A DNA stretch of 64,000 nt from Pseudomonadota bacterium (GTDB taxonomy: Bacteria; Pseudomonadota; Gammaproteobacteria; Burkholderiales; Burkholderiaceae_C), in the NCBI GenBank assembly GCA_018241405.1, contig JAFEDY010000022.1, positions 170,377 through 234,376 of the forward strand. The letters run 5' to 3'. Position 1 is the first letter of the stretch; the number at the start of each line of letters is the position of its first letter. The position numbers and the translations under genes were made by a program. Below, piece after piece: positions 25,590 through 34,591 of the stretch. Below the pieces are notes generated by a model. That model worked only from the letters and a program-made list of their open reading frames with translations, searched no databases and was not told the origin of the DNA.

Positions 25590-27008
25590 ATGGATGCCGG
25601 ACTTGAAGTGCCCCCCAGCTCGATGGCGAAGGCGCTGCTGTCCGGTCGCAAATTCGTCCTTGCGGGGGATGGGTGTGAAACCCGTTACGCGGCGCATCTG
25701 CTCTCCGCGCTCGGTGCAGATGCATGCATCGAACCTGGGCCGGCCGACCTTCATCCGGCGCTGGCCTGGGCACGCAGTGGGCTGATGTGGCTCACCGGCA
25801 CCCCTCGAGAGCCCGGAAGAATGCTGCCGTCCCCGGTGGGTGCATGCGCGAACGGCGTGCTGAAGGCACTTGCGGCGCTGGGTGCGGAACTGCCGCCGTC
25901 GTGGCGAGACGCGGACGTCATGCTCGCGCACCGCGCCGCCCTGCTTGGCCTGGGCCGGCGGGGGCGCATCTCTCCCGGCGGAAGCTGCAGGCTGCTGCAG
26001 GCCGCTGATGGCATGCTCGCCGTCAATCTGGCCCGTGCTGAAGACTGGGAGCTGGTATCTGCATGGATGGGTGGTCGCGCAATCTCCGACTGGGCTCAGC
26101 TTGCCTCGGGAGTTGCCGCCCAGACGGTGGGTGTGGTTCTTGAGGGCGCGCGGTTGCTCGGATTGCCGATAGCCGTCGCGGATGTGGTGCCGCGGGATGC
26201 CGCCCCATGGTGTCGTGTGCGCCCTGTTGGCGAGCGGTCGGATCGTGTGCAGCGTCGGCGAACTCCCCGGGTGATCGACCTGTCTTCCCTCTGGGCGGGG
26301 CCCCTCTGTGCGCAGATCCTGCGCCAGCTCGGCGCCAGCGTGATCAAGGTCGAGAGCACGCGTCGCCCCGATGGCGCCCGCGCCGGTAACTCGGAATTTT
26401 TTGACCTGGTCAATGCTGGCAAGACCTGTGTGGCGATCGATTTCTCGTCTGCCGGCGATGTGGCCCGACTGCGGCGCCTGATCGAGACGGCCGACATCGT
26501 CATCGAGGCCTCCCGGCCACGCGCGTTGCGTCAGCTCGGCATCAATGCCGAGAGGGTGCTTGCCGATAGTCCCGGTCTGAGCTGGATCAGCATCACCGGT
26601 CATGGCCGTGAGGAACCCGAGGCGGGCTGGGTCGCCTTCGGTGACGACGCTGGCGTGGGTGGCGGATTGTCGTCACTGCTTGCGCGCACCACTGGTGAGT
26701 GGGCCTTCTGTGGGGATGCAATTGCCGATCCGCTGACCGGTCTGCATGCTGCCCTGGTGGCTTGGTGCGCACATGCCGCGGGAGGTGGAAGCCTGATCTC
26801 GCTCGCCATGCGCGATGTCGTCGAGTGCTGTGCGGCCTGGGAGCAGCTGCACTGCAATGACGCCCTCCATGCGCGCATGCAGCGCTGGCGTAGGCTGGCG
26901 TCCGCACGCGGACTGCTCGACTGCAGGCCGCAGCGTCCCATTCTGGCAGGCCCTGCACGTGCGCATGGCGCTGACAACGCAGCGCTGGACGAGCTGCTCG
27001 CATGCTGA
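25590..27008 (+). CDS. fused CaiB/BaiF-like CoA-transferase (degenerate plus catalytic-type half)
   Basis: 472 aa from the ATG at 25590; earlier in-frame codons overlap the ligase and are unlikely to be used. Residues 1 to about 215 resemble a worn CaiB domain, and residues about 225-472 form a second CaiB N-lobe ('VIDLSSLWAGPLCAQILRQLG', 'VIKVESTRRPDGA'). The catalytic Asp position is kept at D380 in 'AIADPLTGLHAAL'. The usual small and C-terminal parts are shortened. It overlaps the amidohydrolase start by 7 bp. A self-contained heterodimer-like transferase is one reading. Confidence 0.75.
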   Translation: MDAGLEVPPSSMAKALLSGRKFVLAGDGCETRYAAHLLSALGADACIEPGPADLHPALAWARSGLMWLTGTPREPGRMLPSPVGACANGVLKALAALGAELPPSWRDADVMLAHRAALLGLGRRGRISPGGSCRLLQAADGMLAVNLARAEDWELVSAWMGGRAISDWAQLASGVAAQTVGVVLEGARLLGLPIAVADVVPRDAAPWCRVRPVGERSDRVQRRRTPRVIDLSSLWAGPLCAQILRQLGASVIKVESTRRPDGARAGNSEFFDLVNAGKTCVAIDFSSAGDVARLRRLIETADIVIEASRPRALRQLGINAERVLADSPGLSWISITGHGREEPEAGWVAFGDDAGVGGGLSSLLARTTGEWAFCGDAIADPLTGLHAALVAWCAHAAGGGSLISLAMRDVVECCAAWEQLHCNDALHARMQRWRRLASARGLLDCRPQRPILAGPARAHGADNAALDELLAC

Positions 27009-28396
27009 TCATCAAGGCGAACACACCTGAGCACGCGCATATCGCGCTCCGTACCGACGGCGAGCACATCGTGGCGCTTGCGCCGAACCTTACCCCCGAG
27101 CCGGGCGAGATCGTGTTCGATGCCGCGGGCGGTGCGATGCTGCCCGGCCTGCACGACCATCACCTGCACCTACTCGCCTATGCCGCAGCCATCGATTCGG
27201 TGCATTGCGGGCCGCCGCAGCTCGATTGCGCGCAAGCACTTGCCGCGACGCTCGCCACAGTTAACACAAATTCGGAGGGCTGGATCCGCGGCTTCGGATA
27301 TCACGAATCGGTAGCGGGCGATATCGATCGATACTGGCTGGATCGTGTAGTACCCGGACGACCGGTTCGTATTCAGCATCGAAGCGGTCAGCTATGGATC
27401 TTCAACTCCCTCGGCTTGCAATGCCTTGGTGTCGATGATGCGTGCGGGATCGATCCGTTCGAGCGCCTCGACGGCAAGCCGACCGGGCGCCTTTACGGTG
27501 CGGACTCATGGATTCGGGAGCGGCTCGGAGCGTCGATGCCGGCACTGGGGGAAGCCAGTCGGCGACTTGCTCGCCTCGGCATCACTGGCGTGACCGACGC
27601 GAGCCCCGGAAATGGCCTTGCTGAATTTCGCCATTTCGCTGCAGAGAGCGAAGCAGGACGCTTGCAGCAGAACGTTCTGGTAATGGGCAGCGAAGCGCTC
27701 GACCCCTCATGGACAGCGCCCGGCCTCTCTGTCGGCGCAACGAAGATCCACCTACGCGAAGCTTCGCTGCCGTCATTCGACGCCCTGTGCGACCGGATCG
27801 AGCACAGCCACCGCACCGGTCGCCCGGTCGCCGTGCATTGCGTGACACTCGTCGAGCTCATGCTTGCGGTGACGGCACTGCAGACGGCAGGTGTGCAGAC
27901 CGGTGACCGTCTGGAGCACGCGGCGCTGGCCACCATGGAGGCTGTCGATCTGGTTCGGGAGGCGGGCCTGCATGTGGTCACGCAGCCGAACTTCATTTTC
28001 GAGCGTGGTGACAACTACCTTGCCTCGCTGCCCGCGGAGGATCTGCAAGGGCTCTACCGTACCGGGAGCTTCGCAGCTGCCGGTGTCGCCGTTGGTGCCG
28101 GCTCCGACGCTCCGTATGGAGACCCGGATCCGTGGCGGGCTATTGCTGTGGCATTGGATAGACGGACGCGTACGGGGCGTGTGCTCGGCGCAGCGGAGGG
28201 GCTTACGCCGGACTCGGTGCTTGATCTTTACTGTTCAGATCCGCAATACCCCGGCGGCACCCGCCGCAGTCTAGAGGTTGGAGGTGTCGCTGACCTGTGT
28301 GTGCTGGATCGCCCACTTGCACGGGTATTTGCGGATGCCGCTGCGGTTAATGTCCGTTTGACGATCTCTCGCGGTCGCGTCGTTCATTGCGCGTAG
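27002..28396 (+). CDS. amidohydrolase-superfamily protein, YtcJ-like
   Basis: 464 aa metal-dependent hydrolase. The N-terminal 'LPGLHDHHLHLLAYA' gives the HxH metal site. Further metal/catalytic residues lie in 'VAVHCVTLVELML', 'RLEHAALATMEAV' and 'GAGSDAPYGDPDPW'. YtcJ-type enzymes hydrolyse amides, esters or cyclic substrates; the natural substrate is rarely known. It is the last gene of the plus-strand operon and overlaps the previous gene. In this pathway it might act before the CoA stage, on an amide, lactone or enol ester. Confidence 0.88.
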   Translation: MLIIKANTPEHAHIALRTDGEHIVALAPNLTPEPGEIVFDAAGGAMLPGLHDHHLHLLAYAAAIDSVHCGPPQLDCAQALAATLATVNTNSEGWIRGFGYHESVAGDIDRYWLDRVVPGRPVRIQHRSGQLWIFNSLGLQCLGVDDACGIDPFERLDGKPTGRLYGADSWIRERLGASMPALGEASRRLARLGITGVTDASPGNGLAEFRHFAAESEAGRLQQNVLVMGSEALDPSWTAPGLSVGATKIHLREASLPSFDALCDRIEHSHRTGRPVAVHCVTLVELMLAVTALQTAGVQTGDRLEHAALATMEAVDLVREAGLHVVTQPNFIFERGDNYLASLPAEDLQGLYRTGSFAAAGVAVGAGSDAPYGDPDPWRAIAVALDRRTRTGRVLGAAEGLTPDSVLDLYCSDPQYPGGTRRSLEVGGVADLCVLDRPLARVFADAAAVNVRLTISRGRVVHCA

Positions 28397-28417
28397 CGCG
28401 TCGCCAGACGTACTGTG

Positions 28418-29170
28418 CTAGTACTCCAACCCGGAAGTAACGGAACATAGATACACGTCGCACATCGTCGCACATCGTCGCACGATGCGAACATGAGGTG
28501 TAGCCATGCGCCAGACGGAATTGCACTTGAGCCAAGAGGATCGTGCGGTGATCGACACCATCCGTACAAAGGGACGGCATCAATCGCGCGAGGTAACCCG
28601 CGCTCATGTGTTGGCCAGCCTGGATCGAGGCATCCCAGAGGCGCAGATCATGGCTGTGCTCGGGATAGGACGTACCGCCGTGTGGCGCACCCGTGCGGCG
28701 TACTTGCAGGGCGGAGTCGACCTGGCGTTGTTCGACGTTGCGCGATCGGGCCGACCTGTCCAGTACGACACCGACGCCGAGGCTCGGGTCACGGCGCTGG
28801 CATGCACGAGCCCGCCCGCCGGAAAGCAGCGCTGGACACTCATGGAACTCGAGCGAGCCGCGCGCCAGAAGCAAGGTCTGGGCAACGTGAGTCGGGAAAC
28901 CGTGCGGCGCATGCTCAGAAAAACGACCTCAAGCCCTGGCGCAGGCTGCTGTGGTGCTTCGGCGCGTTGACCGAAGAATACCGGCAACGGATGTACGCCC
29001 TGCTTGAACTGTATGCGCGGCCGCTCTGCCAGGCCGAGCCGGTCATCTGTATCGACGAGAAGAGTCTGCAACTCATCGCCCACAGCCGCGAACCGCTGCC
29101 GATGGCCGCGCACCGTGCGGCCAAGCAGGAATAGGAGTACGTGTGCAACGGCACGGCCAACCCGCCTAAT
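28418..29170 (+). mobile_element. truncated IS630-family insertion sequence
   Basis: The left end (28418-28446, CTAGTACTCCAACCC...) is followed by the N-terminal half of an IS630 transposase. Homology stops near 29165, before the last DDE residues and the right end. A close copy of the left end (24 of 29 bases) is found at 62770-62798. It marks the right border of the catabolic island. Confidence 0.7.
28506..29168 (+). pseudogene. IS630-family transposase, frameshifted and 3'-truncated
   Basis: The first frame (28506 to about 28920) carries the HTH region ('LSQEDRAVIDTIRTKGRHQS', 'AVLGIGRTAVWRTRAAYL'). At a run of five A (28919-28923) the reading continues in another frame ('NDLKPWRRLLWCFG', 'VICIDEKSLQLIAHSREPLPM') with the first catalytic Asp. 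It ends soon after 'EYVCNGTAN', so the second Asp and the Glu are missing. Some IS630 members use ribosomal frameshifting, but the truncation makes this copy dead. Confidence 0.8.
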
Positions 29171-29287
29171 CGCGTTGTGCTGCCATCACAGTATCTATAG
29201 CCACGCAGGTCATCTGGCTTGGAAGTGTATTTGTTACAAAGGCCTCGAATCTTCTTGACTTTTTAAATCCATCAGCGCGCAATATAC

Positions 29288-29322
29288 AAAAAGCCACGCA
29301 GGCAATACAAAGACTGCGCGGC
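29288..29322 (-). terminator. Rho-independent terminator after the Fic gene
   Basis: Read on the minus strand, a 9-bp stem (GCCGCGCAG / CTGCGTGGC, one G-U pair) with a 12-nt loop is followed by TTTTT. It lies about 120 bp after the Fic stop codon. Eighteen bases of it (29312-29329) are identical to the terminator of the lpdA operon. Confidence 0.7.
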
Positions 29323-29443
29323 CAGCTACAAAAAATGCTTCATCAAGCAAAGGCAAGCGCGCTGGAGCAAGCTCCTGAAGACAACCGACATCTGGACCGA
29401 CAACTGATCGCCGCTGGTCAAGCCAGCAGCCCTCCCACTCAAG

Positions 29444-30915
29444 TCAGCTTGGGCTGCCGTTTTCATCGTGCGCCCAGGCCTCGCGCCAAGCATTGAACTG
29501 GCTGGGCCGCAGCCCGTAGCGTGCCAGCACACCTTCGTGCAAACGCCGCAGCTCGTCGAGCACCAAGGTGCGCACGGCTTCGGCCTGGTCGGGTGGGACT
29601 TCAGCGGCCAAGGCTGCTTCCACCACGGCAATCGCATCGGCTTGGGGCTGTTGCACGACGGCGCGCACGGCGTCTTTGATGAGGGTCCGGTACGTCAGGC
29701 GCAGCGGGTCTGGCTCGGCCAGGGTTTGGCGTATGGCCGTGTATTCCTGTGTACTGCGCTCATAGGCCCAGACGAACAGGTCGCGCAGCAACTCCACGCG
29801 GCCCATCTCATAGATGCCCAGCATGGCCTGGGCGTAGGCATCGGCGGGCACATCCACAAAGGTCAGCGGACACAGGTTGGCGCGAAACAGCGGCGCGTTG
29901 GCCGCCAGCCGTGAGGTGCGCTTGTTGATGTCGGCAAACGGCTGCAGGTAAGGCACATGCACCATCATGAAAAACGCTTGCTCGAACGGGTCGGCAATGG
30001 CATTGGCCTTGGCGATCACCTCGTCCAGCAATTCCGCCAGCACCTGCGGCGCGCTGATGGAGCGGTACAAGCTCAGTCCAATATCCGCCGCATGCTGGCG
30101 CACGCGGCCTTCGTCGGCGGGGTTGGGCAACAGGTTTTCCGCCAGCGCCGCGTGCACGTTCATCAACAGGTAGCGGCTCCACAGTGGCTTGCCAGGCTCC
30201 AGCGTGCTGACGCTGTCCAGCAGCAGCTCGATGGCGGCCTTGTGGTTCAAGATCATCTGCGTCTCGATCCTGGCCTTACCCTGCGCCGCCGTGCCTTCTT
30301 CGATCAAATGCAAGGTATCCAGGCGCGAATAGGTATTGCCTTCCATATGGCTGGAGGCCCAGGACAGGTCAATCAGCAAGCGGTTGAGCATCGCCCGGCT
30401 GTAGGTGCCCGCGGGCGCAGTGGCAGCGTCGGTGCGCCCTTGGGCATGGAGCTGGCGGCGCACGGTTTCAGGCAGGTAGAAGGTTTGATGGGGTTGATAG
30501 CTCTGCAGCAGGTCTCGTTGATAGCCCACGGGTTGGCGCTGGCTTGGGGCTTGCTGCACATAACGCAGCACCTCTTGCGCATCCGGAGCCAGCCGCAGCA
30601 TCGACGGTGTCTGGATGCTGCCGAACCCGCTGGGCGCCGGCCCATCGGGCGGTACAGTCTGGCCCAAGGGCAAAGCGCGATATCGGCGCCCTCGCCCATC
30701 GCCCTCGCCCATCGCCCACCGCCCACCGCTGCAATACGCCCGTCGTGCACCCATTGCGCCAACCAACGCTGGGTGGTGCGGCGGGATAGCTGAGGGAATT
30801 GCGCCAACAATTGGGCCACCGAGACACCTTGCGGGCCGTCGGTTTGAATCGCAACGAGCAGTTGGGCCTCGGCGGTTCTCGAGCTTGACGCATCTGAGGT
30901 GGTGGTCGTGGACAT
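29444..30915 (-). CDS. Fic-family protein with N-terminal winged-helix domain, frameshifted in a tandem repeat
   Basis: The first part (from ATG 30915) encodes a DNA-binding-like domain ('LLAQFPQLSRRTTQRWLAQW') in one frame. After a 13-bp repeat at 30689-30714 the Fic part is in another frame and stays open to 29444. If the Fic part is made alone it could start at 30712 (about 422 aa). The Fic core helix reads 'LQPFADINKRTSRLAAN': the usual HPFxxGNGR is altered, with Gln in place of the catalytic His and Doc-like NKRTSR. Such a branch may not AMPylate in the normal way. One more or two fewer repeat units would restore one long frame. Confidence 0.7.
30689..30714. repeat. 13-bp tandem repeat (two units) inside the Fic gene
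   Basis: CCCTCGCCCATCG occurs twice in direct succession. Thirteen is not a multiple of three, so unit number sets the reading frame between the N-terminal DNA-binding part and the Fic part. With two units they are out of frame; three (or zero) would join them. Confidence 0.85.
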
Positions 30916-31002
30916 GGTGGCGCATTCAAAGAATGAGTGGCGCAATTTTGGCGCGATTTAAAAAAATGCCCCACGCCCCCATCAATCCCGCGGCCAACAG
31001 AT

Positions 31003-31037
31003 AAAAAAACCGCGCAGCCCTGGTTAGGACTGCGCGG
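31003..31037 (-). terminator. Rho-independent terminator of the aceE-aceF-lpdA operon
   Basis: On the minus strand, CCGCGCAG pairs with CTGCGCGG across a 12-nt loop and is followed by seven T. It begins 22 bp after the lpdA stop codon. Confidence 0.85.
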
Positions 31038-31058
31038 CCAGCTACGGAAAACGTAGTG

Positions 31059-32891
31059 TTATTTACGCTGCGGCGGCACGTCTGTGCAGCTGCCGTGGGC
31101 GATCTCGGCGGCCATGCCGATGCTCTCGCCCAGCGTGGGGTGCGGGTGGATGGTCTTGCCGATGTCCACGGCGTCGGCGCCCATCTCGATGGCCAGGGCG
31201 ATCTCGCCGATCATGTCGCCGGCGTGGGTACCCACGATGCCGCCGCCCAGGATCTTGCCGTGGCCGTGGGCCTCGGGTGAATCATCGAACAGCAGCTTGG
31301 TGTAGCCCTCGTCGCGGCCATTGGCGATGGCGCGGCCGGAGGCCGTCCAGGGGAACAGGCCCTTCTTGACCTTGATGCCCTGCGCCTTGGCCTGGTCTTC
31401 GGTCAGGCCCACCCAGGCGACCTCGGGGTCGGTGTAGGCGACGCTGGGGATCACGCGGGCGTTGAAGGCGCTGCTCGCCAGTTCCTTGTTGCCCTGCAGT
31501 TCACCGGCGATGACCTCGGCCGCTACGTGCGCCTCGTGCACCGCCTTGTGTGCCAGCATGGGCTGGCCGACGATGTCGCCGATGGCGAAGATGTGCGGCA
31601 CGTTGGTGCGCATCTGGATATCGACGTCGATGAAGCCGCGGTCGGTCACGGCCACGCCGGCCTTGTCCGCGCCTATCTTCTTGCCGTTGGGGCTGCGGCC
31701 CACGGCCTGCAGCACCAGGTCGTAGGTCTGCGGCTCAGGGGCGCTGCCGCCCTCTTCCGCGGGGGCGAAGCTGACCTTGATGCCCCCGGGCGTGGCTTCG
31801 GCGCCCACGGTCTTCGTCTTCAACATGATGTTGTCGAAGCGGTGCGCGTTCATCTTCTGCCAGACCTTAACGAGGTCGCGGTCGGCGCCCTGCATCAGGC
31901 CGTCAAGCATTTCCACCACGTCCAGGCGCGCGCCCAGCGTGGAGTACACCGTGCCCATTTCCAGGCCGATGATGCCGCCGCCCAGGATCAGCATGCGCTT
32001 GGGAACGCCTTGCAGCGCCAGCGCGCCGGTGCTGTCCACCACGCGCGGGTCATCCGGCATGAAGGGCAGGCGCACGGCCTGGCTGCCCGCGGCGATGATG
32101 GCGCGCTGGAAGGCGACGACCTTTTTGCTGCCGGTCTTGTCCTGGCCGTCACCCGTGGTTTCTTCCACCTCCAAGTGGTTGGCGCCGACGAAGCTGCCGT
32201 AGCCGCGCACGGTCGTCACCTTACGCATCTTGGCCATGGCAGCCAGGCCGCCGGTCAGCTTGCCGATGACTTTCTCTTTGTGGCCGCGCAGGGTGTCCAC
32301 ATTGACCTGGGGCGCGCCGAAGCTGATGCCGGCCTTGTCGAGGTGGGCCACTTCGTCCATGACGGCCGCGACGTGCAGCAGTGCCTTGGACGGGATGCAG
32401 CCCACGTTGAGGCACACGCCGCCCAGCGTCGCGTAGCGCTCCACGATGACGACCTTGAGGCCCAGGTCGGCCGCGCGGAAGGCGGCGGAGTAGCCGCCGG
32501 GCCCGCCGCCCAGCACGAGCACGTCGCACTCCAGGTCGGCCGTGCCGCCGAAGCTGCTTGCTATAGGTGCAGGAGCTGCTGGCGCCTGCGGGGCGGGCGC
32601 TGGGGCCGGTTTTGCCTCTGCAGCCGGGGCCGGGGCCGGGGCCGGCGCAGCGTCCGAGGACTCCAGCGTCAGCACGACGGAGCCCATGGCCACCTTGTCG
32701 CCGAGCTTGACCTTGAGTTCCTTGACCACGCCCGCGTGGCTCGACGGGATTTCCATCGATGCCTTGTCGGACTCTACGGTGATGAGGCTTTGCTCCACCT
32801 TGATGCTGTCGCCGGGCTTCACCAGCACTTCGATCACGCCGACTTCGGCGAAGTCGCCGATGTCGGGTACCTTGATGTCGATCACTGCCAT
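31059..32891 (-). CDS. lpdA: dihydrolipoyl dehydrogenase (E3) with N-terminal lipoyl domain
   Basis: 610 aa. Residues 1-75 are a lipoyl domain with the lipoyl Lys in '[12 protein letters not shown]'. An Ala/Pro linker follows, then the FAD-dependent disulfide oxidoreductase from about residue 130 ('[21 protein letters not shown]'). The redox-active pair is in '[13 protein letters not shown]'; the catalytic His-Glu pair is in '[11 protein letters not shown]'. E3 reoxidises lipoyl groups of the pyruvate dehydrogenase complex with NAD. A lipoyl domain fused to E3 is common in beta-proteobacteria. Last gene of the aceE-aceF-lpdA operon, 13 bp after aceF. Confidence 0.97.
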   Translation of the reverse strand: MAVIDIKVPDIGDFAEVGVIEVLVKPGDSIKVEQSLITVESDKASMEIPSSHAGVVKELKVKLGDKVAMGSVVLTLESSDAAPAPAPAPAAEAKPAPAPAPQAPAAPAPIASSFGGTADLECDVLVLGGGPGGYSAAFRAADLGLKVVIVERYATLGGVCLNVGCIPSKALLHVAAVMDEVAHLDKAGISFGAPQVNVDTLRGHKEKVIGKLTGGLAAMAKMRKVTTVRGYGSFVGANHLEVEETTGDGQDKTGSKKVVAFQRAIIAAGSQAVRLPFMPDDPRVVDSTGALALQGVPKRMLILGGGIIGLEMGTVYSTLGARLDVVEMLDGLMQGADRDLVKVWQKMNAHRFDNIMLKTKTVGAEATPGGIKVSFAPAEEGGSAPEPQTYDLVLQAVGRSPNGKKIGADKAGVAVTDRGFIDVDIQMRTNVPHIFAIGDIVGQPMLAHKAVHEAHVAAEVIAGELQGNKELASSAFNARVIPSVAYTDPEVAWVGLTEDQAKAQGIKVKKGLFPWTASGRAIANGRDEGYTKLLFDDSPEAHGHGKILGGGIVGTHAGDMIGEIALAIEMGADAVDIGKTIHPHPTLGESIGMAAEIAHGSCTDVPPQRK

Positions 32892-32904
32892 GTCAGTTTT
32901 CCTT

Positions 32905-34572
32905 TCAGAGCAGCACGCGGCGGAAGTCCGCCAGGATCTGGCCCAGGTAGGCGTTGAAGCGCGCGGCCGCGGCGCCGTCGATCACACGGTGGTCCCAGGT
33001 GAGCGACAGCGGCAACATCAGGCGCGGCGCAAACTGCTTGCCGTCCCACACCGGTTCGATGTTGGAGCGGCACACGCCCAGGATGGCGACCTCGGGCGCG
33101 TTGATGATGGGCGTGAAGTAACGCCCGCCAATGCCGCCCAGGCTGCTGATGGTGAAGGTGGCGCCGCTCATGTCGGCCGGGCCCAGCTTGCCGTCGCGGG
33201 CCTTCTTGGCGAGTTCACCCATCTCCTGGCTGATCTGCAGCACGCCCTTCTTGTCGGCGTCCTTGATGACGGGCACGACCAGGCCATTGGGCGTGTCGGC
33301 CGCAAAGCCGATGTGCCAGTACTGCTTGTAGACCAGCGCGTCGCCGTCCAGGCTACTGTTGAACTCGGGGAATTTCTTCAGCGCGGCCACGCAGGCCTTG
33401 ATCAGGAAGGCCAGCATGGTGACCTTGACGCCGCTCTTCTCGTTCTCCTTGTTGGTGGAGACGCGGAAGGCTTCGAGGTCGGTGATGTCGGCGTCGTCAT
33501 GGTTGGTGACGGCCGGGATCACGATCGCATTGCGCAGCAGGTTGGCACCGCTGATCTTCTTGATGCGGCCCAGTTCTTTGCGCTCTATGGGGCCGAACTT
33601 GGCGAAGTCCACCTTGGGCCAGGGCAGCAGATCCAGGCCCACGCCCGTGCCACCACCGGCCGGGGCCTTGGCGGCCTGGGCCTGGGTTTGCACGGCGCCG
33701 CTCATCACTGCGCGGGTGAAGGACTGCACATCCTCGGCCGTGATGCGGCCCTTGAGGCCCGTGCCCTTGAGCTCGGCCAAGGGCACACCCAGTTCGCGGG
33801 CGAACTTGCGTACCGAGGGGCTGGCGTGGGGCAGCTGGCCCGTGGGCGCCACCGTGGGGTTGTGCGCCGGGGCGGCCTGGGCTGGCGCAGCGGCTGCAGC
33901 CACGGGAGCTGCCGCAGCTGCGGCAGTAACCGGTGCCGGCGCGGCGCTCGCAGGCGCGGTCGCGGTCGCGGGGGCGGCGGCAGCAGGCGCCGTGCCTTCG
34001 AGCATCGCCACCAGGTCGCCGATGTTGACCTTGTCGCCGATCTGGACCTTGAGCTGCTTGAGCACGCCGGCCGCGGGCGAGGGGATTTCCATCGAGGCCT
34101 TGTCGGACTCGACGGTGAACAGCGACTGCTCTACGCGGATGGTGTCGCCCACCTTGACCAGCAGCTCGATCACGGCCACGTCCTTGAAGTCGCCGATGTC
34201 GGGCACGCGCACTTCGATGGGGCCGGCTGCGGCCGGAGCTGCTGCGGGTGCGGCTGCAGGCGCTGCAGTTTGTGTAGCTGCTGGCGCTTGTGCAGCGGGC
34301 GCTGGAGCCGCTTTTGACTCGGATGCGGCGGCGTCCGCCGATTCCAGCTCGACGATCACGCTGCCCTGCTTGACCTTGTCGCCCAGCTTGACGGTGACGG
34401 CCTTGACGACGCCGGCGTGGCTGGACGGGATCTCCATCGAGGCCTTGTCGGACTCGACGGTGATCAGCGACTGCTCGGCCGCGACGGTATCGCCGGGCTT
34501 GACCAGCAACTCGATCACGCCCACTTCGTCAAAGTCCCCGATGTCGGGAACCTGGATTTGAATCAATGCCAT
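32905..34572 (-). CDS. aceF: dihydrolipoyl acetyltransferase (E2 of pyruvate dehydrogenase)
   Basis: 555 aa from ATG 34572 (GGGAG upstream). Two lipoyl domains (about 1-75 and 120-195), each with '[11 protein letters not shown]', are joined by Ala/Pro-rich linkers. A peripheral-subunit-binding domain follows ('SPSVRKFARELGVPLAELKGTG', about residue 260), then the acetyltransferase core, with its catalytic His in 'TWDHRVIDGAAAARF' near the C-terminus. It transfers acetyl groups to CoA and forms the core of the complex. It sits 19 bp after aceE. Confidence 0.97.
   Translation of the reverse strand: MALIQIQVPDIGDFDEVGVIELLVKPGDTVAAEQSLITVESDKASMEIPSSHAGVVKAVTVKLGDKVKQGSVIVELESADAAASESKAAPAPAAQAPAATQTAAPAAAPAAAPAAAGPIEVRVPDIGDFKDVAVIELLVKVGDTIRVEQSLFTVESDKASMEIPSPAAGVLKQLKVQIGDKVNIGDLVAMLEGTAPAAAAPATATAPASAAPAPVTAAAAAAPVAAAAAPAQAAPAHNPTVAPTGQLPHASPSVRKFARELGVPLAELKGTGLKGRITAEDVQSFTRAVMSGAVQTQAQAAKAPAGGGTGVGLDLLPWPKVDFAKFGPIERKELGRIKKISGANLLRNAIVIPAVTNHDDADITDLEAFRVSTNKENEKSGVKVTMLAFLIKACVAALKKFPEFNSSLDGDALVYKQYWHIGFAADTPNGLVVPVIKDADKKGVLQISQEMGELAKKARDGKLGPADMSGATFTISSLGGIGGRYFTPIINAPEVAILGVCRSNIEPVWDGKQFAPRLMLPLSLTWDHRVIDGAAAARFNAYLGQILADFRRVLL
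34273..34316. repeat. copy of the interspersed repeat inside the aceF linker
   Basis: TGTAGCTGCTGGCGCTTG, then GGGCGCTGGAGCCGCTTTT, matches the family seen at 40649, 53235, 59502 and 61134. It lies in the Ala-rich linker of aceF, where it adds residues without breaking the frame. A weaker copy lies in the lpdA linker (about 32572-32625). Composition of such linkers could mimic part of the match. Confidence 0.45.
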
Positions 34573-34591
34573 GGTTTGTCTCCCTCGGTTT

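Noticed and set aside
30689..30714. Tandem repeats as a CRISPR or satellite array
   Set aside because: Only two 13-bp units without spacers. No CRISPR-like array or cas gene was seen anywhere in the window.
32542..34317. 591-codon open frame opposite lpdA and aceF
   Set aside because: Gly/Ala/Leu/His-rich translation typical of an antisense frame of lipoyl-domain genes; no start signal or homology.
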